Assembly: GCA_019416425.1 (NCBI GenBank)
Contig: DXXK01000027.1
Span: forward strand, 1-64,000
Direction of reading: 5' to 3'
Source: Bacteroidales bacterium
GTDB lineage: Bacteria; Bacteroidota; Bacteroidia; Bacteroidales; Muribaculaceae
DNA: 64,000 bases
The position numbers were made by a program, and so were the translations under genes. This document shows, piece by piece, positions 52,367 through 59,590 of this stretch; within the stretch, counting starts at the first letter, position 1, and every line of letters begins with the position of its first letter. Under the pieces are notes generated by a model. That model saw only the letters and a program-made list of their open reading frames with translations, searched no databases and was not told the origin of the DNA.

Positions 52367-53596
52367 ATGAAACTGTTCACACCAGGCAAGATAGGGCCGG
52401 TAGAACTACGCAACCGCACCATACGGTCGGCAGCATTTGAAGGAATGGGCCGTGACAACGGACCCACGGATATGCTTCGCGACTATCACCTCTCGGTGGC
52501 ACGCGGCGGCGTGGGAATGACCACTCTGGCCTATGCCGGCATCTGCCGTTCCGCACTTTCGTTCAAGACACAGTTATGGCTGCGCCCCGAGATTGTCCCG
52601 GCGCTGCGCGAGATAACCGACGGTATCCATGAGGCCGGCGCCAAGGCCAGCATCCAGATTGGCCACTGCGGCAATATGACACACCGCTCCACGGCCGGAG
52701 GCACGCCGGTAGGTGCGTCCGGAGGTTTCAACCTCTATTCACCCACCTTCTGCCGCGGACTCCGCGAGGACGAGCTCGTAACGCTGGCCCGCCAGTTCGG
52801 CGAGGCTGTCGACACGGCCCGCGATGCCGGATTCGACTGCGTCGAGGTTCACGCCGGACATGGTTACCTGATCTCGCAGTTCCTGTCACCCTACACCAAC
52901 CGCCGTCGCGACGGTTTCGGCGGCCCGCTGGAGAACCGCATGCGGTTCATGAACATGTGTCTGGAGCAGGTCATGAAACATGCCGGTTCCGACATGGGCG
53001 TTATAGTCAAGACCAACATGCGCGATGGCTTCAAGGGAGGCCTCGAGATTGACGACTGCCTTACTGTCGCCAGGGAGATAGAGCGCGCCGGTGTCCACGG
53101 CATGGTTCTGAGCGGCGGCTTCGTCAGCAAGGCGCCAATGTACGTGATGCGTGGCGAGATGCCCATCTACTCCATGACCTACTACATGAAGCAGCTGTGG
53201 CTCAAGTACGGTGTCCGAATGGTAGGCAGGTACATGATACCCACGGTGCCTTTCAAGGAGCTGTATTTTCTGGACGACGCCCGTCTGTTCCGGCAGGAAC
53301 TGAAGCTGCCGCTGATCTATGTCGGCGGAGTCGTGGACCGCAAGGGTGCGGACCGGGTTCTGGACGACGAGGGCTTTGACTTCATTCAGATGGGCCGCGC
53401 GCTGCTCAACGAGCCGGACTTCGTGAACAAGATGCAGGCGGCCCAGGGCAATCACCGTTGCGGCTGCGAGCATGTCAATTACTGCATCGCCCGCATGTAC
53501 AGCCGCGAGATGGCATGCCACCAGCACTGTAACGACCTGCCGAAACGCATACGCAAGGAAATCGAGGAAATCAAGGAACGTGATGCCAAAAGATAA
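52367..53596 (+). CDS. OYE/BaiCD-type NADH:flavin oxidoreductase (possible 5-beta-reductase)
   Basis: 409 residues from the ATG at 52367, four bases after the previous stop. The barrel shows LFTPGKIGPVELRNRTIRSA at the N-terminus, the FMN/substrate motif QIGHCGNMTHR, the active-site segment VEVHAGHGYLISQFLSPYTNRR, and phosphate-binding YVGGVVDRKGADRVL / FIQMGRALL. BaiCD-like members reduce the C4-C5 double bond of 3-oxo bile acids. After the barrel a Cys cluster appears: Cys365, Cys367, Cys373, Cys384 and Cys388. Compared with the usual C-x2-C-x2/3-C-x10/12-C iron-sulfur motif, the second Cys is Val370. No C-terminal disulfide-reductase domain follows, so the protein is the short form. Overlaps the next gene by 14 bases. 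Confidence 0.85.
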   Translation: MKLFTPGKIGPVELRNRTIRSAAFEGMGRDNGPTDMLRDYHLSVARGGVGMTTLAYAGICRSALSFKTQLWLRPEIVPALREITDGIHEAGAKASIQIGHCGNMTHRSTAGGTPVGASGGFNLYSPTFCRGLREDELVTLARQFGEAVDTARDAGFDCVEVHAGHGYLISQFLSPYTNRRRDGFGGPLENRMRFMNMCLEQVMKHAGSDMGVIVKTNMRDGFKGGLEIDDCLTVAREIERAGVHGMVLSGGFVSKAPMYVMRGEMPIYSMTYYMKQLWLKYGVRMVGRYMIPTVPFKELYFLDDARLFRQELKLPLIYVGGVVDRKGADRVLDDEGFDFIQMGRALLNEPDFVNKMQAAQGNHRCGCEHVNYCIARMYSREMACHQHCNDLPKRIRKEIEEIKERDAKR

Positions 53597-54389
53597 TCTG
53601 AAAGGCCACACCGTTCTGGTGACAGGAGCCAGCAGCGGTATCGGCCTGTGTTTCAGCCGCGAGTTCGCCAGTCGTGGCGCCGATTTGGTGATGGTGTCCA
53701 ACCAGGAAGGCATTCTCCAGCAGACTGCCCACGAGGTTGCCCGCGAGTATGGAGTCAAGGCCGTGCCGTTCTTCTGTGACCTGACCGCCGCCGATACCGA
53801 CCGTCAGATCACGGAGTTCATCGACGCGCAGGGTATCGACGTGGACATGCTGGTTAACAACGCCGGAATATTCGGTTTTGATACGGTATGCGACATGCCG
53901 GAACGCAAGATCGACTGTTTTCTTGACCTGCACTGCCGTGCGGTGACCAAGCTGAGCCGCACGTTCGCCGAGCGCTTCGCCGCCCGTGGCGGAGGCCGTA
54001 TCCTGAACATGTCGTCCATGTCCTGCTGGATGCCTATGCCCGGCATCGCCATGTACTCGGCCACCAAGGCCTACATTCGTGTCTTCACCCGCGCGTTGCA
54101 TTACGAGATGCGGGACCGAGGCGTGTCCGTCACCGTGGCCTGTCCCGGAGGCATCGCCACTGACCTGTTCGGACTTCCCAAGAACCTCATGAAACTGGCC
54201 GTCAACGTCCACGCAGTGCAGACTCCGGAGAAGTTTGTCCGCAAGGCCGTCGACCGGATGCTGCGCGGCCGCAGGCAATACATCAACGGCATGCTCAACC
54301 GCCTCGCCATCGTGGCAGTGGGCATAGCACCCACTCCCGTCCGGATGCTGGTCAAGCGCAAGATGCTGGACCGCGGCATTACACGGTGA
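53583..54389 (+). CDS. Short-chain dehydrogenase/reductase (possible 3-beta-hydroxysteroid dehydrogenase)
   Basis: 268 residues. Classical SDR: TGASSGIG cofactor loop (residues 14-21), NNAG at about 91-94, catalytic Ser144/145, Tyr158 and Lys162 in YSATKAY, and PGGIATD after it. No Arg or Asp that clearly fixes NAD versus NADP preference. The last 45 residues (MLNRLAIVAVGIAPTPVRM) are hydrophobic and could touch the membrane, which would suit a hydrophobic substrate. The ATG lies inside the end of the OYE gene, implying translational coupling. In the known gut Bacteroidales clusters the third gene is a 3-beta-hydroxysteroid dehydrogenase. Confidence 0.85.
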   Translation: MPKDNLKGHTVLVTGASSGIGLCFSREFASRGADLVMVSNQEGILQQTAHEVAREYGVKAVPFFCDLTAADTDRQITEFIDAQGIDVDMLVNNAGIFGFDTVCDMPERKIDCFLDLHCRAVTKLSRTFAERFAARGGGRILNMSSMSCWMPMPGIAMYSATKAYIRVFTRALHYEMRDRGVSVTVACPGGIATDLFGLPKNLMKLAVNVHAVQTPEKFVRKAVDRMLRGRRQYINGMLNRLAIVAVGIAPTPVRMLVKRKMLDRGITR

Positions 54390-54474
54390 CATGTGGCTGT
54401 ATATAACCAAAACGCTCTCCCCGTTGTTTGAATTTTAGGGATGCTTCCACTACATCCCGGTGAATTGAAAAGGT

Positions 54475-56292
54475 ATGGCAAATAGATTAGTAGAGATCAT
54501 AGGGCGTCAGGCGGAGAAGTACGGCGAGCGCGAGGCGTATCGCTTCTGCTGGCGCAAGGATGGCGAATGGCTGTCCACCTCCTGGGCCGAGTTCGCGGTG
54601 CAGGTGGAGGTGGCCGGCAAGGCCCTGGCCGCTTTGGGACTGCTGGAGAAAGACACCGTGGCGATATGCTCGCCCAATACTCCACAGATCCTTATTACCG
54701 AGTTCGGAGCGTTCCGCAACCGTATCGCGGTCATTCCCATCTATTCCTCGTCGGTGCAGTCCCAGTACGACTTCATCGTCGGCAACGGCCGCGCACGCGT
54801 GCTGTTTGTAGGCGACAAGCACCAGTATCCTATGGCCTACGAATACTGGAAGGCACATCCCGACCAGATTGTCAGGATCGTGGTTTTCAAGAACGACGGA
54901 CTCGCCCTGCGCGACGACGATACGGTCTCGATCTTCTGGGATGACTTCGTGCGCCTGGGAATGGAGGCCGATGAATCCGTGGTCAGCGAGGTCACCGCCC
55001 GCATGGAACGCGGCTTTCCCGACGACATGGCCACGCTGATCTACACCTCCGGCACCACCGGCGAGCCTAAGGGCGTCGTGATAACCCACAGCAACTACGA
55101 CTCCTGTATCGACAAGCACATGAAACTTCTGAAGGGACTGTCGGACCGCGACCTCTCGATGGCGTTCCTCCCCATGAGCCATATCCTGGAGAAGGCATGG
55201 TGCTTCTTCCTCCTGTCCAAGGGTGTGCCGATCGCGGTGAACTACGATCCACGCCTGATCCAGGACACCATCCACAACGTGCATCCCAGCGTGATGTGCT
55301 GTGTGCCCCGGTTCTGGGAGAAGGTCTACGCCGGCGTAAAGGAGAAGATCTCCCGGATGAGCCGTGTCCAGCGCTGGATGGTCAGCCGTGCCGTAGCCGT
55401 CGGCAAGAAACGCAACATCCGTTACCGCCGACTGGGCAAGGCAGCCCCCTGGCTTGTCGAGAAGGAATATCAGTTCTGGGACCGCCGCGTGTTCCAGAAG
55501 CTCAAGGACGCCATCGGCATACCGAACCCCAATTTCTATCCCACTGCCGGGGCGCCGCTGTCCGACACCATCTGCGAGTTCATGCGCTCCGTGGGCATCA
55601 ATGTCATAATCGGTTACGGTCTGAGCGAGACCACCGCTACCGTCTCCTGCTTCCCCGATGTCGGCTGGGAGATCGGAACGGTCGGGGTGCCGCTGCCCGG
55701 CATCAAGGTCCGTATCGACACCAACGGCGAGATTCTGGTCAAGGGAGGCACCGTTACTCCCGGCTATTTTGAGAATCCGGAGGCCAATGCCGCAGCCTTC
55801 ACCGAGGACGGCTACTTCCGCACGGGCGATGCCGGACATTTCACGCCCTCGGGCGCATTGGTGCTGACCGAGCGTGTCAAGGACCTGTTCAAGACCTCCA
55901 ACGGCAAGTACATCGCTCCGCAGATGATGGAGTCGCGCCTGGCCGAGAACAAGTACATCGACGAGGTGGCCGTGATCGGCGACCAGCGCAAGTTCGTCAC
56001 CGCCCTGGTGGTGCCCAATCTGTCGCAGCTGCGCCGCTGGGCCGCAGACAAGGGCCTGGACTCCGAGGACACCGAGCAGCTGGTCAGGAATCCCAAGGTC
56101 GTGGAATTCATCATGAGCCAGATACAGGAGTACCAGAAGGACATAGCCGATTACGAGAAGATCAAGCGTATCACCCTGTTGCCGCACCACTTCTCCATCA
56201 TGAACGGCGAGGTCACCAACACCATGAAGGTGCGTCGTCCCATCGTGGCGCGCAATTATGCGGCGCAGATTGAGGCCATGTATGCATATTGA
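54475..56292 (+). CDS. AMP-dependent acyl-CoA ligase (long-chain type)
   Basis: 605 residues. AMP-binding superfamily: LIYTSGTTGEPKGVVITHSN (P-loop, about 187-206), GYGLSETTATVSCF (about 380), YFRTGDAGHF (about 450) and the C-terminal lid LTERVKDLFKTSNGKYIAP. It follows the long-chain fatty acid CoA ligase (FadD15) type common in Bacteroidota. It lies 85 bases after the short-chain dehydrogenase on the same strand. It is a widespread gene, so its place next to the steroid-type operon may be chance; activation of a bile acid or fatty acid side chain is possible. Confidence 0.92.
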   Translation: MANRLVEIIGRQAEKYGEREAYRFCWRKDGEWLSTSWAEFAVQVEVAGKALAALGLLEKDTVAICSPNTPQILITEFGAFRNRIAVIPIYSSSVQSQYDFIVGNGRARVLFVGDKHQYPMAYEYWKAHPDQIVRIVVFKNDGLALRDDDTVSIFWDDFVRLGMEADESVVSEVTARMERGFPDDMATLIYTSGTTGEPKGVVITHSNYDSCIDKHMKLLKGLSDRDLSMAFLPMSHILEKAWCFFLLSKGVPIAVNYDPRLIQDTIHNVHPSVMCCVPRFWEKVYAGVKEKISRMSRVQRWMVSRAVAVGKKRNIRYRRLGKAAPWLVEKEYQFWDRRVFQKLKDAIGIPNPNFYPTAGAPLSDTICEFMRSVGINVIIGYGLSETTATVSCFPDVGWEIGTVGVPLPGIKVRIDTNGEILVKGGTVTPGYFENPEANAAAFTEDGYFRTGDAGHFTPSGALVLTERVKDLFKTSNGKYIAPQMMESRLAENKYIDEVAVIGDQRKFVTALVVPNLSQLRRWAADKGLDSEDTEQLVRNPKVVEFIMSQIQEYQKDIADYEKIKRITLLPHHFSIMNGEVTNTMKVRRPIVARNYAAQIEAMYAY

Positions 56293-56305
56293 CGTTCATT
56301 GAAAG

Positions 56306-56336
56306 TTGTGTGTTTAGTGAAATTTTGCTAATTTTG
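56306..56336 (+). promoter_or_regulatory. Promoter of the polyprenyl synthase gene
   Basis: TTG (56306-56308), 20-base spacer, TAATTTTG (56329-56336), nine bases before the ATG: another practically leaderless start. Confidence 0.75.
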
Positions 56337-56344
56337 TGGTCGCA

Positions 56345-57319
56345 ATGGAGCAGATGAACAATATCCAGCAGCGACTGGCACCGGAACTGAAGGCGATGAA
56401 CGACATCATCGTCGGCGCTTTGCATACCCGCAACGAGATGATGGACGGCATCGTGATGCGTTACCTCCGTGTCAAGGGGAAGCAGATCCGGCCCATGCTG
56501 GTGATACTCGGCGCCAAGATGTTCGGTCAGGTCACCGAGGAGGTGCTGTGCGCCGGAGCCGCGCTGGAGATTCTCCACAACGCCACGCTGATCCACGACG
56601 ACATTGTCGACGAGACGGCCCTGCGCCGCGGCAATCCCACCATCAACGCCACCATGGGCAACCATGTCGCCGTCCTGGTGGGCGACTACTTCGTGTCCAA
56701 CGCACTGGAGGTGGGCATCCGCACCGGCAACATCGACGTGGTCCGGGCCCTGTCCAGCCTCGGCAAGGAGCTGTCGCTCGGCGAGATCGACCAGATCTCC
56801 ACCGCACGCGACCATATCTTCGACACCGGGCGTTACTTCACCGTCATCCGCCAGAAGACAGCGTCTCTCTTCATGAAGTGCGTGCGTATGGGCATGGAGG
56901 TGGGAGGCGCTCCCGCTGAATATCAGGCGCCCATGGAGCGCTACGCCGAGCTGTTAGGACTCTGTTTCCAGATCAAGGACGACATCTTCGACTATTTCCC
57001 CAATCCTCAGATCGGCAAGCCCACCGGCAACGACCTCCGCGAGGGGAAGGTCACGCTGCCTCTGCTCATAGCGCTGCAGCAGGCACCTGCGGCCGAGTCC
57101 GACGCCATGAAGGCGCAGATACGTCATGGCGACCTGACCAAGGAGCAGATCGACGGCCTGGTGGAATTCGCCAAGGCACACGGGGGAATCGACGGTGCCT
57201 ACGCCGTGATGCGCGACCTGCAGGCCGAGGCCGAGGCCATAATCGCCCCGATGCCCGATTCAGCCTCCAAGGAGGCCTTCCGCGCCATTTTCGATTATAT
57301 TATCGCAAGAGACAGATGA
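56345..57319 (+). CDS. Polyprenyl (octaprenyl-type) diphosphate synthase
   Basis: 324 residues from the ATG at 56345. It has both aspartate-rich motifs of trans-prenyltransferases: HDDIVDETALRRG (DDxxD) and IKDDIFDYFP. The upstream residues to the first motif (ALEILHNATLI) have small side chains, which favours long products as in IspB, used for menaquinone side chains. Cytoplasmic. Convergent with rnhB over a shared terminator. Confidence 0.93.
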   Translation: MEQMNNIQQRLAPELKAMNDIIVGALHTRNEMMDGIVMRYLRVKGKQIRPMLVILGAKMFGQVTEEVLCAGAALEILHNATLIHDDIVDETALRRGNPTINATMGNHVAVLVGDYFVSNALEVGIRTGNIDVVRALSSLGKELSLGEIDQISTARDHIFDTGRYFTVIRQKTASLFMKCVRMGMEVGGAPAEYQAPMERYAELLGLCFQIKDDIFDYFPNPQIGKPTGNDLREGKVTLPLLIALQQAPAAESDAMKAQIRHGDLTKEQIDGLVEFAKAHGGIDGAYAVMRDLQAEAEAIIAPMPDSASKEAFRAIFDYIIARDR

Positions 57320-57354
57320 TACCGCTGACTTCCGTCAACGTTTCGGTGAAAGAG

Positions 57355-57382
57355 AAAAAAGCCACGGGTTTCCGTGGCTTTT
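57355..57382. terminator. Bidirectional terminator between polyprenyl synthase and rnhB
   Basis: AAAAAAGCCACGG (57355-57367), loop GTTT, CCGTGGCTTTT (57372-57382). Confidence 0.9.
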
Positions 57383-57410
57383 CTTATACCTGCGCGGATG
57401 GACCGTGGCT

Positions 57411-58019
57411 TTATTTGTATCTGAATGTCAGGCGGTGGTATGGCGTCAGGCCCAGTCGGGCTATGGCGTCCTTATGCTCGCGCGTGGGGTATCCCATGTT
57501 GCGGTCCCAGCCATAGCCGGGGAATTCCTGCGCCAGCCGCGTAATCAGCTCGTCGCGGTGCGTCTTGGCCAGAATCGACGCCGCGGCTATCGACATGTAT
57601 CTGCCGTCGCCTTTCACCACCGTGTGCGCCGGGATGTCCATCTGTGTCACCGGATCCAGATATGGCTTGAACTTGTTTCCGTCCACCAGGATATGCTTAG
57701 GCCGGACCCGCAGCGAGTCCAGGGCCCTGTGCATGCCTGTGATTGAGGCGTTCAGGATATTGATGCGGTCAATCTCCTCCGGCTTCACCATGCACACGGC
57801 CCATGCCACGGCCTGCTCCTCGATGATTGCGCGGAGACGGTCGCGTTCGTGCGCCGTTAGTTGTTTAGAGTCATTCAGTCCCGGGTCCCGGAAGTCAGGC
57901 GGAAGGATTACCGCCGCGCAGCTTACCGGACCGCACAGACATCCGCGTCCCGCCTCGTCACATCCCGCCTCCTCGATGTCGGCGATCATGTACGGAGCCA
58001 GTGCAGGACGCTGTCTCAT
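57411..58019 (-). CDS. rnhB: Ribonuclease HII
   Basis: 202 residues. GCDEAGRGCLCGPV holds the first two acidic catalytic residues, ILVDGNKF the next Asp, and KGDGRYMSIAAASILAKTHRD the fourth, with the HR motif. It removes ribonucleotides and RNA primers from DNA. It has an N-terminal stretch of 12 residues before the core. The ATG overlaps the stop of the upstream PurF-like gene (ATGA), so the two are coupled, an unexpected pairing. Confidence 0.97.
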   Translation of the reverse strand: MRQRPALAPYMIADIEEAGCDEAGRGCLCGPVSCAAVILPPDFRDPGLNDSKQLTAHERDRLRAIIEEQAVAWAVCMVKPEEIDRINILNASITGMHRALDSLRVRPKHILVDGNKFKPYLDPVTQMDIPAHTVVKGDGRYMSIAAASILAKTHRDELITRLAQEFPGYGWDRNMGYPTREHKDAIARLGLTPYHRLTFRYK

Positions 58020-59473
58020 GCCTCCTCCTTGACTTCTTCCGGATGGTCCTCGCGGTAGGCGTCGGCCGGGTCATAGCTGGAGCCGTCGAAGCAATGCGTG
58101 CAGATACGCTCCTTCGGCAGGCCGATGCTGTCCACCAGGGTCTCAAGCTTGGCGAATTTCAGCGAGGTGAGGTTCAGCTGCCTGGCTATCTCCTGCACCA
58201 TCCGGCAGTAGCAGGGCGAGCCGGTGGTGGCGTATTCCTCAAGCTTGGCGTCATGCCGTCCCTCGAAGTCCTGTATTATACGGCGCGTGATGAGCTCCAG
58301 ATCGCTCTTGGAGCTGGTGAAGCCGATGAAGGGACAGCTGTAGACCAGAGGTGGACATGAGATGCGGGCATGTACTTCCCTGGCGCCGCACTCGTAGAAG
58401 GTGTGTACGTTGTCGCGCAACTGGGTGCCACGGACAATGGAGTCGTCGCAGAACACCACGCGCTGGTCCTTCAGGATGGCCTTGTTTGGAATCAGCTTCA
58501 TCTTGGCCACCAGGTCGCGGCGCGACTGGTTGCTGGGGGTGAAGCTGCGGGGCCATGTAGGGGTGTATTTCAGCACGGCGCGCTTGTAGGGGATACCGTG
58601 GCCGTCGGCGTACCCCAAAGCATGGCCGACGCCGGAGTCAGGGATACCGCAGACGCAGTCGGCGTCGGTGTCGTCCTCACGGCCCATCATGAAGCCGTTG
58701 GTCTCGCGCATGTGCTCGCTGTTGATGCCGTTGTAGTCGCTGGCCGGGAAACCGTAGTACACCCACAGGAACGAGCAGATCTGCTCGCGGCGTGCGGGGG
58801 CCTGCAGAACTTCCAGACCGTCGGCCCGCATACGGACAATCTCGCCCGGACCCACGTCGCGCAGACGCTCGAAACCTAAGTTCGGACATGCCGATGTCTC
58901 CGAGCAGGCCGCGAAGCCGTCCTCGCGCTCGCCGATCACGAGCGGTGTGCGGCCCAGGTAGTCGCGTGCGCAGATAATGCCGTCCTCCGTCAGGATCAGC
59001 ATCGAGCACGACCCCTTGATGTTCCTGTAGACCTTGTTGATGCCGTCCACGAAGTCCTTGCCCATGTTGATGATCAGGGCCACAAGCTCTGTCTGGTTGA
59101 TGGTGTTGGCGCTCAGCTCGCTGAAGTGCATTCCTTTAGCCAGCAGCTTGTCGGCGATCTCGCGGATGTTGTTGATTTTCGCCACCGTCACCACGGCGTA
59201 TCGGCCAAGGTGCGAATTGACTATGATAGGTTGAGGATCCGTATCGCTGATCACTCCGATGCCCTGGTTCCCTACGAAACCCTCCAGCTCGTCCTCGAAC
59301 TTGGCTCGGAAGTAATTGCGCTCAATGCTGTGGATGGAACGTTTGAACCCCTGTTCAGGGTCGAACGTCACCATACCCGCACGCTTGGTGCCAAGGTGCG
59401 AATGGTAATCTGTGCCGTAAAATACGTCATTGACACATGGGCCCCGGGTAATGGAGCCAAAAAAACCGCCCAT
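58016..59473 (-). CDS. PurF-like amidophosphoribosyltransferase paralogue lacking Cys2
   Basis: 485 residues. The full PurF layout is present: class II amidotransferase-like N-terminal domain (TDYHSHLGTKRAGMVTFD) and phosphoribosyltransferase domain with PRPP loop VVFCDDSIVRGTQLRD. The protein begins Met-Gly-Gly-Phe-Phe-Gly, so the N-terminal nucleophile Cys of PurF (Met-Cys-Gly) is Gly. If so, glutamine hydrolysis should be lost, and activity would need free ammonia or another role. I believe Bacteroidales often have such a second copy. The classical-length purF is at 44.7-46.6 kb. It has its own promoter. Confidence 0.88.
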   Translation of the reverse strand: MGGFFGSITRGPCVNDVFYGTDYHSHLGTKRAGMVTFDPEQGFKRSIHSIERNYFRAKFEDELEGFVGNQGIGVISDTDPQPIIVNSHLGRYAVVTVAKINNIREIADKLLAKGMHFSELSANTINQTELVALIINMGKDFVDGINKVYRNIKGSCSMLILTEDGIICARDYLGRTPLVIGEREDGFAACSETSACPNLGFERLRDVGPGEIVRMRADGLEVLQAPARREQICSFLWVYYGFPASDYNGINSEHMRETNGFMMGREDDTDADCVCGIPDSGVGHALGYADGHGIPYKRAVLKYTPTWPRSFTPSNQSRRDLVAKMKLIPNKAILKDQRVVFCDDSIVRGTQLRDNVHTFYECGAREVHARISCPPLVYSCPFIGFTSSKSDLELITRRIIQDFEGRHDAKLEEYATTGSPCYCRMVQEIARQLNLTSLKFAKLETLVDSIGLPKERICTHCFDGSSYDPADAYREDHPEEVKEEA

Positions 59474-59500
59474 AATCTGATGTTAATACCGTTTGAGTGG

Positions 59501-59530
59501 CAAAATTACAAAAAAATCGTGAAAACCCAA
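59501..59530 (-). promoter_or_regulatory. Promoter of the PurF-like/rnhB operon
   Basis: Minus-strand TTG (59530-59528), 19-base spacer, TAATTTTG (59508-59501), 28 bases before the ATG. Confidence 0.7.
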
Positions 59531-59531
59531 T

Positions 59532-59561
59532 AAAAAAAAGGTGGACCCTCTCGGGTCCACC
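59532..59561 (-). terminator. Terminator of the second SusC/SusD operon
   Basis: GGTGGACCC (59540-59548), loop TCTC, complement at 59553-59561. On the minus strand it is followed by a run of eight T. It lies 30 bases past the susD stop. A five-T run also follows on the plus strand. Confidence 0.9.
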
Positions 59562-59590
59562 GTCTTTTTCTATGGTCTTGGGTAATATGG

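Noticed and set aside
54487..56190. A 567-codon open frame opposite the acyl-CoA ligase
   Set aside because: Antisense to a gene with all ligase motifs; composition is Val/Asp/Gly/His-rich, typical of a codon-bias shadow.
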